From the NCBI RefSeq assembly GCF_022605725.1, contig NC_065558.1, forward strand, positions 8,990,001 to 9,054,000: DNA of 64,000 nucleotides, read 5' to 3'. A program made the translations under genes and the position numbers. Shown one piece after another: positions 1-10,664 of the stretch. The notes beneath the pieces are model-generated. The model ran no database searches and was not told where the DNA came from. It saw only the letters and a list, made by a program, of their open reading frames with translations. The stretch's first letter is position 1. Each line of letters opens with the position of its first letter. This DNA comes from Anthonomus grandis grandis. Its lineage: Eukaryota > Arthropoda > Insecta > Coleoptera > Curculionidae.

Positions 1-1165
1 TACTTTCAACCAGTTTACTTTATCATTATTACAATCAGTTGTCTTATTTCTAAATAAAGTCTTGGATAAATCCAGTAAATTAAGAAATTCATTAAACTTA
101 AACTCTTTGGTGATGAATGGATCTCCAAATTTATTTCGGTTACGTTTGGATCTAGCTCGTTTAAAAATACTTATCCAGTCATGGACTACATAAACTGGTT
201 GATATTTTTTCTCTTTTTCAATGGCACTGTGCATGGAATCAACCTCCATGTAGCTGTGGCCACTTTCTAAGAATTTATGCTCTATGATATAACCGCAGTT
301 GTTTGAACAATATAAAGAAATAGAGCAGCAATATTCTGGTTTCGGTTTTGTCCACCGCATGCATCCGAATATAAGGTTACATGTTTTACTTCCGGCTTTA
401 AGCCTATAAACCAATTATACAGTGATGTTCCAATTTCACAGCTACCTCGCATTCCATGTAAAGCAGTATGCTCTGTGTGGTTCTGGAGCTTCATAAATGG
501 TTAAGTTATACACATTAATTTTTCGGCTGTAATACATCGGTGAAACATCGGACGATGAAATCTGTAACACAGATTGTAAATCGAACGTAACCATGATAAA
601 TGCAGAATTGTCTTCCAAAGCAGCTTTATCAATTTCTTTTGATCGGGCTGCTTCGTTTTTCCGAGTAATATGATTTTGATATGTATCTTCCAAGTTACAG
701 CGGTCTTGAATGTTAGAATCTTGATACCGATTACAAGTTGCGCACTGATCTTTTTTTGGCTTAAAAAAATAAATATTATAAGATGTGCAAAAAATGTTTC
801 TATATGCATGGGAAGAAACTGATTTAAAATTATTTTTTAAACAGTAGGCCCGGTATAAGGTCGTACATTTTTGAGATTGATAGCTTACGATCTAAACAGA
901 GTCATTTTGAAGATTTTCGATTGTAATGACTTTCCATTGTTGGAAAACTTTCAATGTGGGCCTTTACAATATCTATGTCAGAATCGGAAGTTTTATTAAC
1001 ATAACATAATCATATTAACATAAACATAACATAAGCTTTTTTTCCTCTTCCATCTTCACCTTCGAATACATCCAAAGAATTTCTCTTTTTAAAAGCTGTC
1101 AAAATAGGACCATTATTTATATTAAGCGTTTTCATAAAAAATGATTGACAAATTCTTATCTTGTT
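1..1165 (-). pseudogene. Decayed DUF7869-type (transposase-like) gene, cut by window start
   Basis: Read on the minus strand, successive frames give motifs in the order I know from the large insect family annotated as DUF7869 proteins. From right to left these are FYKGTNKIRICQSFF and FKKRNS (about 1165-1060), VKAHIESFPTMESHYNRK (about 990-920), LDRKLSISKMYDL (about 890-850), a Cys pair in KKDQCATCNRYQ (about 755-720), TFDLQSVLQ (about 580), YSDACGGQNRNQN (about 385-335) and HKFLESGHSYMEVDSMHS (about 280-225). At least three frameshifts and a stop separate these blocks, and the 3' part runs off the window. The D/QNRN and GHSYMEVDS blocks are thought to form an RNase H-like core, but that role is family knowledge and not shown here. 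This is a dead multicopy gene or transposon remnant. The gap between the blocks near 1020 and 990 suggests a small internal deletion or insertion. Confidence 0.75.
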
Positions 1166-1204
1166 AGTACCTTTATAGAAAACAGAATTTTATTTTGACG
1201 TTTA

Positions 1205-1440
1205 AAACTCACTAAGTTTCAGTGATGGCACCACATTTATTATATAAAACTCATTAAGTCACTTAGTGAGTTTTTGCATGAACTCAAAACAGGCTTAATG
1301 ACTAGTGTGATTTTTATGGACTTCTTTTTTGGTACTTAGTGAGTTTTTAAGCGTTTAATATTTGGTTCAGTGATAGAACAACATTAGACTTAGTGATATT
1401 TATCAAAATCTCAAAATCTGAAAATATTGACTTAGTGAGA
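1205..1440. repeat. Cluster of short CTTAGTGAGTTT repeats in both orientations
   Basis: The word CTTAGTGAGTTT occurs at 1262-1273 and 1335-1346, with shortened forms (CTTAGTGA) near 1389 and 1430. Its inverse AAACTCACTAAG lies at 1205-1216 and AAACTCATTAAG at 1247-1258. The cluster lies between the DUF7869 remnant and the Harbinger remnant, so it may be the subterminal part of one of those elements. No coding sequence is seen here. Confidence 0.5.
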
Positions 1441-1815
1441 GTTTTTGCTGCAAGCCGACGAATATGTTCTTCTTTCAATGATACGAGGCATAGCTTTATG
1501 ATAGCCTTGATAGCCTATGATAGCCTTACAAGTTTGTGGTATTAAAATGCTTAAAGTTGGTGCAGATATCCCTGTGAAAAATTTTAAGTCCTCATAGGAA
1601 CGCCCAGTGGCCAAAAATCTTAAGGTAGCAACTAGTTTTTCTTCGGTACCAATGGCTTTCCTCATGATTGTGTCTTTTTTTAATATTCTCACCAAATTCA
1701 TCAAATAGTCAAAACAGGCATTGTCCATTCTTAGGTAATTTTTATAACCTTCAGGATAGTTTTCTCGCAAATGTTGAATTAATGGAATATCATTATACCG
1801 GGACCTGTAATATTA
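1440..1815 (-). pseudogene. PIF/Harbinger transposase fragment (N-terminal region)
   Basis: The minus-strand frame opens with YNDIPLIQHLRENYPEG and continues with NYLRMDNACFDYLMNLV and then ATLRFLATGRSYEDLKF, followed by ISAPTLSILIPQTCKAI. This is the helix-turn-helix and linker region in front of the DDE nuclease of insect Harbinger (HARBI1-like) transposases. The family is normally about 350-400 residues; here only about 100 are present. The frame degenerates near 1490 into unrelated residues, and no DDE core follows. It is a truncated, non-functional copy. Confidence 0.8.
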
Positions 1816-1859
1816 TTTTGATGAAGAAACGAAGTAATAGTTACAAACGTTACATATAA

Positions 1860-2560
1860 AAAAGTAATTAAACATAAGTCATACCGGTAATCTTGCGCTT
1901 ATTCGATTTTTTCAGATACCGACATATTTGAATATAAAAATTAAATAATATAAAGAAAACCTTTCCTAAACCTTTTTAAAAAATACAAATTCCACGTCTC
2001 GTTCCACGCGCCACGTAATCGCGCGCGATTTATCCTTTACACGTAAGGATTTACGCTCGCTATTCATTCCAACCAGTTTTAAGCAAACGCAAGAGTTTCT
2101 TGCTAAATTACGAGTTTTTTTGAGCTACAGTTTTGATCGTAGTTTTGACCGTCCAAATTTGCATGCGAGCAATCGCGCGTTCCGCAGGTGCGCGGTTAAA
2201 ACGATGCGTGTAAAGGCCGCTAATGTTCTAAGTACAAATCCTTTTGAGCAACTTGACGGTCCAAATTGCTGTGTACAAAGCTTCTTTGACGTTTCTTTTG
2301 ACAGGAATCATATGATGAAAATGCTGAATACCATAACCCGACAAAGAGACGAGTATTGTGTGCTGCCTACCAACAAACCTTTAACATTGAAAACAATTGC
2401 TGCATAAAAAGTAAACAAAATAGATTTTCTAGTTTAGAAATGAATAGGAAAAAATCGATTTTCAACCATGAATTAAACCGATTAAAAATACTAATCATAG
2501 AATTTTAATTAAATTATTTTATAGGCTTGGTTATCTCAAATCGATTTTTCAACAATGCGC
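1860..2560. other. Intergenic stretch with a GC-richer, CpG-rich core, possible promoter region
   Basis: Around 1990-2330 the sequence is much richer in C, G and CpG than the surroundings, with words such as CGCGCGCGA and GGTGCGCGG. Two similar words, GACCGTCCAAATT (about 2147) and GACGGTCCAAATT (about 2256), occur 109 bases apart. An open frame of 95 codons at 2120-2407 has no recognisable product and is probably chance. Its place just upstream of the proposed first exon at 2650 makes a regulatory role possible, but no core promoter element is clear. Confidence 0.3.
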
Positions 2561-2649
2561 AGTGAAAAGCGCCGGTTCCCGCATGGAAAACAGGAATCGG
2601 CAGGAGAAAAATAAAATTCTAAAATTCCGCCGCCGTCAGTCTGGCGAAA

Positions 2650-2754
2650 ATGGCGATACCGAGGGTATTGTGTCGCGCTCGTTTCCTCTTAAATAGCGAT
2701 ATTTTCGGGATTAATAAATTTACGCCGCTTATTAACAGTGCCTCCTTGAATAAA
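2650..2754 (+). CDS. Proposed first coding exon of a small mitochondrial protein gene
   Basis: An ATG at 2650 opens 35 codons that end in phase 0 at a strong donor, GTAAGT, at 2755. The peptide begins MAIPRVLCRARFLLNSD and goes on through INKFTPLINSASLNK: rich in Arg, Ser and hydrophobic residues and without acidic residues except one Asp, as in a mitochondrial targeting presequence. The surroundings (2560-2700) are CpG-rich compared with the AT-rich flanks, as expected around a transcription start. The phase fits the next candidate exon at 8984, which starts in phase 0, across a 6.2 kb intron filled with retrotransposon debris. An upstream ATG at 2583 opens a short frame that ends at the TAG at 2693-2695; it overlaps this start in another frame and could reduce translation. 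The exon is inferred from sequence signals only; no homolog was recognised with certainty. Confidence 0.45.
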
Positions 2755-3480
2755 GTAAGTTAGGTTTTAATTTATAGTTTTTGAATTATAATTTAATTTA
2801 GCTTTATTCGCTTAGCAGGAGCAGGAATAAGTTAAATTTAGTATCGAAAAACCGAGAAAAAACACTTGTTGTTCCAAGCAGTTTTCTATATTCCTAGATA
2901 AGTTGTCAAGAAATCACAATATTTGCTATAAAAGTATCCAGCCTACTTTGCAAGAAAATCAATTGTTTTTTAAAAATTTCAAATGTGAGGTTAGGAGAGC
3001 CCAGTAACAAACAATTTAAAGACTTCTGTGTCAAGTTTTCAAGCTTTTTAAGTGAAAGTGTATTAAAATCAGTATAAAGTTATAATTAAATAATAGGACA
3101 CATTTATATACCCTAAATAATTACTATATTTTAAGCCATTGAAGCTAACTTATGTGCTTTTTAGAGTGCCCAGTGCATCCAAAAACAGTTATTTTTAACC
3201 TTAGTTGCTTTAAATCTGAAATGCCCTTGTTGGCCATTCCTATAAACCCCACATATCTTCTAAAATATTATTCATATTTAGTACTGAACAACTTGATTTG
3301 TGAGTTTTTTAAGTATAGAAATATATTGTCTTGACATCATACTTAGAGGGACATAAGTGTCCTTCACAGATCAATTCTGGCCCCGCACTGTTCTTAATTT
3401 AAATAAATCATTTAGGACTTCATCACAGTATATGTATCTACACATTTAGAGCATACAAGAAAATGAATCAGGCTTCAGAA
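2755..3480. other. Intron sequence with no recognised feature
   Basis: AT-rich sequence after the proposed donor at 2755. A 60-codon open frame at 3152-3334 shows no family features and is not supported as a gene. Confidence 0.4.
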
Positions 3481-3836
3481 TTATTAAAAGGAGGTTGCTG
3501 CCTTTTATTTATTACATGGCTTGATCAGTACCAATATGGATTTATTAGCACCATTTCAAAAGCATTGGATGAGGAAAAAATAGTGTTATAAAGTTGTAAT
3601 GTTTATTAATTTAAAAAAGGCTTTTGATGGGGTGGAACTTGTTTGGAAACTAGAAATCAATATATTAACTTGAGTGGTATTACAAGTGGGTTATTAAGAA
3701 ACAGGTATGGTGTACCTCAGGGTTCGGTTCTAGGGCAACTATTGTACCCTTTGCATTGTATTAAGTCTAAAATCTGTTCAATTAAGAGCAAGATATTCTA
3801 TGTCCGCTGTTGATATAGCAAAAATGTACATAGGAA
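3480..3836 (+). pseudogene. Non-LTR retrotransposon reverse transcriptase fragment
   Basis: The plus strand reads NLKKAFDGVE near 3610-3640, a form of the catalytic motif A (normally F-D) of LINE reverse transcriptases, and YGVPQGSVLGQLL near 3710-3745, the conserved block before the YADD motif. Stops and frameshifts break the frame. The fragment stops where the minus-strand LINE at 3837 begins. The C-terminal type fragment at 7476-8020, on the same strand, may be its other half, separated by that insertion. Confidence 0.65.
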
Positions 3837-4215
3837 ATAAATAAATAAATAAAAGGGACTTTATTTTTGACTCAGTGAATTTAGGCAATGCTGCTTTTAA
3901 CCAAGTACATAAATGATCAGTATACATAATAGATAATGTTTGGAATACAAAAATATTACCACTGTATCTAAATTCACAATCTTAATAATTATAAAGAAAA
4001 ACAGAAAAAAAATATATAGGTAAATCCAAAATAATGAAATCATAAAAAATTAAATTATGAATTTAACAAACTAAACCATAAATTATAACAAATAACAATA
4101 ATCCATGCATAGAAAAAAAAGTAATGGACAAGAAGTTCAATGTAATATCTAATTAAAAGACACAAGAAATAAGCAATAAGATGGGAAAAAAAATCATGTA
4201 AAAAAAGCATTGTTA

Positions 4216-6104
4216 TTAATCTAGTAAAGTCTGTCTGTCTGTACTTTTTTTAAAAGCTTGTCTTTGCAAATCTATCAAGCTGGATGGTATTTCATTTAAA
4301 AGTTTGCTGGCCTGGTAGCTAAAACAACCTCTGAAAAGGCTTGTTTGGTATTTTGGTATTTCCAGTTGATTTCTGTACCATGTATTTAAGTTGTGTACAG
4401 AAGTTCTATATGATAGTTTGTCTATTAAATACTGAGGTGTTTGTGTTGTTATGAGATTAGTTAGGAAGGAAGCAAAATGCAACTTTTGTCTTTTTTCGAT
4501 ATTAAGCCACTGTAGTTCTTTTATTTTGTGACTTATGTGATCCCTGATTCTTAAATTGAAAATTAATCGTGCACAAGAATTCTGTATCTTTTGCAATTTA
4601 AACTTTGTCCCACAATCAATGAAAGGTCCGTAAACATAGTTGCCATAATTGGTATGAGAGAGCACCAAAGTGCAAAATTGATAAAATGTTTGCTTTTATA
4701 AAGATTTCTCAGCGCATAGTACGCTTTCTGGCATATTTTAGCAGCATGCGATTTAAATCGCAAATTGCTATCTAGAATGATGCCCAAGTTTTTGTACTCA
4801 GTAACCACCTCGCCCATCATTTTTACGTTTACGTTGGACAATACATAATCCCTCTTGTTACCAAAAAACAGCACCACTGACTTCTTTGGATTCAGTTTTA
4901 GACCATTTTTATTTGAATAAGCATGAATTTGATCTAGGCATTGGTTAATTTGTCTTTCAGCTTCAAAACAGCCTTCCTTCTCGAAAGGAAACTTGAATCT
5001 GACTATCATCAGCAAATTGCTTTAATTTACACTTGTTGGTTATACACCGGTGCATGTCCATTGTATAGATTACAAAGAGCAGCGGGCCCAATATTGAGCA
5101 CAGGCAGCACACTCGAAAACTTCTGGTTAATAATCTCTCGCTGAGATCTTTGTGTTAAATAACCTCTTAAAAGTTTTATGATTTGGTCGTTAAATCCATA
5201 ATAATGTAACTTGGCACACATAAGTTCTGGATCCAGCGTGTCAAAGGCCTTGCTGTAGTCAAGTAACACCAGGGCACATTGTTCTCCTTTATCTATCGAC
5301 TGGATAATTTCATCCAAAACGTCCAGCAAAGCTGCACCTGTACTAAAACCTCTTCTAAAACCTGACTGATATTTATAGAAAAGATTATTTTTTTGCAAAA
5401 AATCGAAAATTTGATGGTATATTATCTTTTCAAAAATTTTAGAAACCACGCACAACAAACTAATTGGCCTTAAGTCTGAGTGATTCTTAGGATCACTATT
5501 TTTTGCCAAGGGTAAGACTGTAGCTGTTTTCCATTGTTGGGGAAAAGTGCTGGTTTCTTTGATTAAAAATATGCGTTAGAAACGGAATAATAACTGGACA
5601 GCATCGTTTAAGCATTTGAAGCGTAATCTGGTCCGACCCAGATGCATTTGACGTAAGCGAAGAAATAGCACGCCCGACTTCGTAATCATTAACCAAACGT
5701 AAACCAAATGTGTCTTGAACGGTCGAATTGATTTGGTAAAATTTTATTGTATCTGGATCAACACTTGGACATATTTGCTGTACAGATTGAATAAAAAAGT
5801 TATTTATTTCATTTGGATCCTGTAGTTGTATGGGAATGTGATAATTGCTTTTATTTTTATTATAAACATTCATGTCATTAAGACCTTGCCAAATGTTTTT
5901 GCTATTATTTGTTGTGCTCGGAAAATTGAGATAAGCTTTTTTTTCATTGCGAACTGCCCGTGTAAAGAGGTTTCTAGCTCTTTTGTAATCCTCCCAATCA
6001 CCAACGCTTTTTGACTTTTTGTACTTTGACAAAAGGCTATTTCTATATTTTTTCATTGTTTGCAAAACCCCAGTAAACCAAGGAGATTTTGGTCTGGTTA
6101 CCAT
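4216..6104 (-). pseudogene. LINE ORF2, reverse transcriptase and C-terminal region
   Basis: In order the minus strand shows FTRAVRNEKKAYL (about 5950), SGSDQITLQMLKRC (about 5620), SDLRPISLLCVVSKIFEK (about 5470), YQSGFRRGFST (about 5360), LLDYSKAFDTLDPELM (motif A, about 5250), then in another frame LGPLLFVIYTMDMH (about 5090) and QFADDSQIQ (the catalytic FADD, about 5010). After that come LKLNPKKSVVLFFG (about 4880) and the C-terminal YGPFIDCGTKFKLQ region (about 4610). Several frameshifts split it, so it is dead, but nearly every conserved reverse-transcriptase block is still readable. Confidence 0.85.
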
Positions 6105-6319
6105 TATTTTACGTTTTGGCGCATGCTTATCAAAAACAAAACATTATCTGTCAGCGTACTAATTTTGTCATTAAGTTCAACTTGATCAAATATTTGTCCC
6201 CAGTTTAGGTTAAATAAGTCGCTATTAAATTTTTCTAGATCAAAATTGCTGTAGTCACGATACTCGAGAATTTTCGGAGGCAGCACTGGCAAATTAATTG
6301 TAATATTACAGTATATTAA

Positions 6320-6836
6320 TTAATGATCAGATGTTTCATGCATGTCGTGATGATAGACCTGACCATTCAGCAATTTCTCATTTGAAATGATAATCATATC
6401 TATTAAAGAGGCCTTTTTTAATGAAAATCGAGTGGGATTCATAACAATCTGTCTGAAATTAAAAGACTCAAGCAAATTGTTGAAAGATTCATTAATAGTC
6501 GCGTATTCTAACAAGTTTATATTAATATCGCCCAACAAAATCAACTCATCACAAAGAGGTAAAATGTAACCAATAGTATATTGTATATATATTCTCCAAG
6601 AGATTAATTGCAGAGTAAACACCAACACTACCACCTCTAGTATCACGATCTACTCTTAAAAACCGGTAGCCCTCGATAGTGTCTATCTTGGGCTCATTAG
6701 AAATGTCCTTAGAAAGCCAACTTTCTGAGATAGCCAAAATATCCAATTTAAGACCAAGAAGGCAATTTTTAATATCTACTATGCTTGGCAGCAATGAACG
6801 TACGTTTAAATGACCCACTTTGAGACTAGATGCCAT
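6320..6836 (-). pseudogene. LINE ORF2, endonuclease domain
   Basis: The frame starts MASSLKVGHLNVRSLLPS, the typical opening of an APE-type LINE endonuclease (N-V-R-S), and has LDILAISESWLS (the catalytic Glu region). After a frameshift near 6600 it shows ILLGDININLL (catalytic D-x-N), and ends around HETSDH (the catalytic S-D-H triplet). This domain nicks target DNA to start reverse transcription. The frameshift at about 6560-6640 and further breaks toward 6290 make it non-functional. Confidence 0.8.
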
Positions 6837-6927
6837 AAAAAGTTAAAAAAAAAAAAACAAATAAATAACTTAATAAACCCAAAGTAACCAAAAAAAAACA
6901 AAAAAAAAACAGTAAAAAACAAACCAA

Positions 6928-7475
6928 CTAAGCCAGCAAACTTTCTAAGAACCCCATACTTTTTATTGCAATTACTGGCTCACCATCATCCTTCATGGCT
7001 AAGATCTGTCCATTTTTGTGCCATACAAATTTGTAGCCTTTTTGTCTCAAATTTTTGGCTTTTTTAAAAAGTTCGTATGAGCCTTTGGTCATATCTTCAT
7101 CTAAGAAAATTCGATCCAATGAGTCTCCCAGCCCAGAATTCTTCACTGTCATCTTTCCCCTCTTAGAGCGCGCTTCCAGAACCGCCCTTTTCAGCTCAGT
7201 GGGTAGAGTAAGTATAACCTTAAAATCGCCATTTTTTAGTGAAACATGTTTTATATATTCTATGTTAGCCTCAGAAGCATCAACATTTAAAGATTGAAAA
7301 AGCCTGATTGCTTTTGAAGCCGTCTGGTTTTTCTCCTCTTCCCCCTTAATTAGCCCTGTTATGCATACATTATTCCTAATTTTGTTTAATTCCTGGGAGG
7401 CTTGAGATGATTTCAAACATTCTACCTCTTGTTTTAGGATAGCATTCTCTCGTAATAATGAAGAAAATCTGGTAG
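6928..7475 (-). pseudogene. LINE ORF1 protein, N-terminally truncated
   Basis: The frame is open from the left edge of the element, with a heptad-like stretch RENAILKQEVECLKSS upstream of the first in-frame Met at 7416. It continues as about 160 residues resembling the RNA-binding ORF1 proteins of insect LINEs related to the baculovirus FP25K domain. Recognisable parts are NKIRNNVCITGL, FKVILTLPTELKRAVL and, near the end, FKKAKNLRQKGYKFVWHKNG. The family coats the element RNA and carries it for reverse transcription. The start is missing, so the protein is incomplete, although this frame itself is undamaged. It is followed by ORF2 about 90 bases downstream. Confidence 0.75.
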
Positions 7476-8020
7476 AAACTGTTAATGATGATTTAGGTCT
7501 ATATTATGGTGGCTAATTTGATAACAAAAATGAATGTCTATAATGCCTTTTTCGTATCATATATCAGGTATCTTTTACATATATGGGAATATATGGTAGA
7601 ACAAAATTTAGTCATGTTCAAGATAGAGCTACTCATGCAAGGACATTGTATTATTATTTAGGAGTTTTTAACCGAGAGAAAATTTTGTTTCTTGACCAAT
7701 GTAGAGTAATGTATAAAATCCTTAATAATTAAACTAACTAAAATATAATTCTAGTTAATTGTTTTCAAATGAAATTCACAGCTACAATACCAGACCTCAA
7801 TTTAATTTATACCAACCTAATTAACTGTGTGTTGAAGGTATATAATGAATTACCTAATAACCTAAAAAATATAAGAATTTGTAGGACATTTGTAAATAAA
7901 CTAAAATATTTTCTTCTGGTAAAATAGATGTAGATTATGTTTAGAAATAGAATTAATAATATATTATTCATAGACAGTTTAGAGCCAAAAATATCCAAAC
8001 TATGTTGAAATGTTACATGA
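7476..8020 (+). pseudogene. LINE C-terminal fragment, plus strand
   Basis: The plus strand gives, in broken frames, SHVQDRATHARTLYYYLG (about 7610-7660) and later LYNELPNN-type residues (VYNELPNNLKNIRI, about 7840-7880), the hallmark end of jockey-group ORF2 proteins. It is on the same strand as the fragment at 3480-3836 and may be the rest of the same copy. Many stops; not functional. Confidence 0.55.
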
Positions 8021-8249
8021 CTCTAACATTAAAGTGAAGGAATAACAACTGCTCAAGTTTTCAAAAAAATCTCCCTGCATTCTTAACCTTAGATTGATAT
8101 TACGAAATCTTCTATTTATCAATTCTATCAAATAAGAGTCATTGGATCTAATATTATTAAGGATTTAGTAAATAAATAACACATCCTGTATTTATCTTTT
8201 GTTAACAAGTGTTTGAAACTTAAAAGTAGTTAACATTGCATTATAAGAT

Positions 8250-8740
8250 ATTAAGTAGGGACAGACTTTATTTTACTTGAGGCGACCAAATTCTAGAGGC
8301 ATACTCATGGTGTGGTCTTACTAAACATTTATTGTTTTAATTGTATCAGATTTTATAAAAATAATTGAGTTACTCATAATAAATCCTAATTTGCTAATGC
8401 CTTCTTAATAATATGGATTAAGGGTGAGTTGAAATTGACATTAGGCTGCAGTATTTGAATCTCAGCATTGTCAATAATCATAAGAAACAAGATGTACTTT
8501 ATCTGTGAAGATAATTACATAACATTTGTCAATATTTAGTGACATTTTGTCTGCAAAAAACCATTGAGAAATACGCTGCAGGTCGTGCAGAACGCCCTGA
8601 GGCTGAAAATTGAAATCATTTGCAAAAAAGAAGGATTTTTGAATATTACTGACATTAGGCAAATCATTAATAAAAAGTGTAAACAAGACAAATTGGTCAG
8701 AGGCCTTACTTAGATCATGATAAATTACCATGATATTCTC
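8250..8740 (-). pseudogene. LINE reverse transcriptase fragment, minus strand
   Basis: The minus strand has LFTLFINDLPNVSN, a decayed FADD motif (FANDFNF), LQRISQWFFADKMSLNIDKC and, toward 8280, RPHHEYASRIWSPQ. These are consecutive blocks of a jockey-group reverse transcriptase. Upstream and downstream parts are missing. Confidence 0.75.
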
Positions 8741-8983
8741 TAAATAACTTCAAAAAATGATAAAAACAATGAGAAAACTAGTATAAAAAGTTCCTTTTCT
8801 AAAAATCTTGCCATTTCAACTTAAAGGTGAATGAATTCCACTGATTTTCTCTCACATTTTTTAAGTAATAAAGAACCTCATAAATATCTAAAAATAATTT
8901 GTTAATATTTAAACAATGATTAAACTTCCTCAACTAATTCGTGACACTCTCGATTAATAATGATTTTTCCTGGATTTTTACAG

Positions 8984-9152
8984 ATTGTGCATGTCCAAGT
9001 GGTGAGGTCATTCCGAACCAACTTCTCAGTAAACTTGGTCACCACAGAAAAAAAAGAAAAGGACAAAAACAAGGAATTGACCAGCAGTACGTCCAGCTCA
9101 TCATCATCATCATCCGATAGTGATCACACTGATGACGATTCGGATTCAGAAG
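8984..9152 (+). CDS. Proposed second exon: basic, then Ser- and Asp-rich segment
   Basis: A good acceptor (pyrimidine tract ending TTTTTACAG at 8983) and a donor GGTATAAAT after 9152 bound a 169 base exon open in the frame that continues exon 2650-2754 without a break. It encodes 56 residues: IVHVQVVRSFRTNFSVNLV, a Lys/Glu-rich stretch, a run of eight Ser, then an acidic tail with HTDDDSDSE. A Ser-rich, acidic linker after a mitochondrial presequence reminds me of the complex I subunit NDUFV3, but the diagnostic C-terminal block was not found with confidence, so I do not name it. The second frame meets TGA early; the third stays open for 45 codons to a TAG at 9118-9120. The TCA run is a coding microsatellite and may vary in length. 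Confidence 0.5.
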
Positions 9153-9159
9153 GTATAAA

Positions 9160-10140
9160 TTATTTTGAAAAAAAAATGGTGTTCTCTAGACCTGTATATA
9201 TTATTTAAACCATCTAAAATGAGAATCTTGGCAATGCGTTAGGTTTAAAAGATAAACCGATTGATAGAGAATATTTTTAGCTGATGTTCTATTTCGTGTT
9301 TTGCGCGAACTGAACGTTAAATAAAAATAGATATTTCACAAAATAAACATGTTAAAGGCTTAATGATACCGGAGCTCTTTAGCCACCAGCGCATTTTTTT
9401 TTGTAAAAATGCAAATGTTTAAAAGGATAGTGGAGATCCAGGTTTATTATCAGTGTTTAATTATTTATTATGTAACAGGGTTTTTGTTTTGTCTTTGGGT
9501 TAACTGATCATATTTAAGGATCTGAAAGATCCTGTAAACTAAACTTCTTCAGCAGAAAATCGATTATACATGTATGTACATACATTTGTGGTGTCCGACC
9601 TATCTCTTATCCCGCCTCGCCTATAAAGTTGTATCCTATAAAACTCCTTAAGATCGATACAGAAAAGTTTTGGAACAATTCGTCCTGAATGGAGTTCGAG
9701 TACTTTAAATGCTGAGATTCTATATTAAAAAAAAAACTTTCTAACTATACGTTCTAAATTCGAAGAACGTACCGCTAATATATTTTCAAGCTGATCCTCG
9801 ATTTTTCGGTGCTCCCTCGAAAAATTGCTGCAAAGGATAAATTATTTGCCACTGCAGTGCCTGTAGTTAATATGCTGTAAAGTGTTCGGTATGCATTATG
9901 CAAATTATTGTGCTGCACATGTATTTCACAGTTTCTGGGGGATTATATGAGAGCATAATTTCATCATTCAGGTGTCACCCGAAAGTGTAAATTTGCTTTT
10001 TTGGTTTGTATAAAAGTGGCAGATTGGGTGGGTAAATAGTATGTGGCATTCAATTTTAAGTATTATTTACATTTTTAGAAATCTTTATTTGTTTATGAAA
10101 AAAAAGTCATATTATTACTGATATTTACTTTTGCTTACAA
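9160..10140. other. Putative intron, no recognised element
   Basis: AT-rich sequence between two proposed exons. It holds a perfect 16 base palindrome, ATGTATGTACATACAT, at about 9570-9585 and no readable transposon gene. Confidence 0.35.
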
Positions 10141-10144
10141 ATAG

Positions 10145-10521
10145 GAACCAAACAGTAATAAATGACCAAACAAAGGACAGTAGTAAATGCTATAAAGGTA
10201 AGAAAAAAGTTTTACAAAAAAGAGACTATTAGAGCCTGTTATATTATGATGATATATAGTCTTAAAGATGTGCATTTGACATGTATAAATCTTGAAATCT
10301 TCAATTGGAGTTCATCAATTTTTATACCATTTTTTTGCACTATGTTACTAACAATACTCATGCCTTGTCCCTAAAAACACCAGCGTAATCAAACAGAATA
10401 TTACTATTATTTGGGAAAACGTTCATTTTATACCTCATTAAAGACATTTATGTGCCATTCACACATCATTTCAACATCAATAAAATTCCATGACTTGTTT
10501 CAAAGATTATTACCGAATTAA
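10145..10521 (+). CDS. Candidate terminal exon(s) of the small plus-strand gene (two models)
   Basis: A pyrimidine-rich acceptor ends at 10144 (CTTACAAATAG). Used directly, the frame from exon 8984-9152 ends after four more residues at the TAA at 10156-10158, giving a 95 residue protein. If the AG at 10154-10155 is used instead, the frame stays open for 10156-10197 (VINDQTKDSSKCYK) up to a strong donor GTAAGA. A possible last exon 10397-10521 then joins in phase and gives EYYYYLGKRSFYTSLKTF and an end at TAA 10519-10521. The aromatic-rich block after a Tyr-Lys pair faintly recalls the NDUFV3 C-terminus, but its acceptor lacks a good pyrimidine tract. I cannot decide between the models from sequence. 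Confidence 0.3.
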
Positions 10522-10658
10522 TTTTTTTATTGCCTAAGGTAAATAACATATCAGATTGGCGTTAAATTCAATTATGTTGGCAATGTGATATTACACATAG
10601 GTTTGCTTATTTTATATCAAAGTTATTATGGTTTCAATAGTTCTATCTTATCTGGCTG

Positions 10659-10664
10659 AATAAA
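10659..10664 (+). terminator. Candidate poly(A) signal for the plus-strand gene
   Basis: AATAAA about 140 bases after the longer candidate stop at 10521. It faces the poly(A) signal of the minus-strand gene, as expected for convergent genes. Confidence 0.35.

Larger units (their letters stand above)
3837..7475 (-). mobile_element. 5'-truncated non-LTR retrotransposon (jockey/CR1-like), 3.6 kb
   Basis: The minus strand carries, in order, a partial ORF1 (7470-6928), an A-rich spacer with long A runs (6840-6915), an apurinic endonuclease domain (6836-6320), and a reverse transcriptase and C-terminal region (6104-4216). The 3' end is an AATAAA-containing tail followed by a TTTA microsatellite (plus strand 3837-3856). 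Its 5' end is cut in the coiled-coil part of ORF1. It lies in the 6.2 kb intron proposed for the plus-strand gene. The clade is not certain; the FP-like ORF1 and microsatellite tail resemble CR1/jockey-group elements. Confidence 0.85.

Noticed and set aside
2120..2407. 95 codon open frame on the plus strand
   Set aside because: No recognisable domain, in a GC-richer patch where chance frames are longer; no splice or start context.
8984..9120. Alternative third frame of the exon (with CACPSGEVIPNQ)
   Set aside because: Stops at 9118-9120 before the donor; the first frame stays open to the donor and fits the upstream exon.
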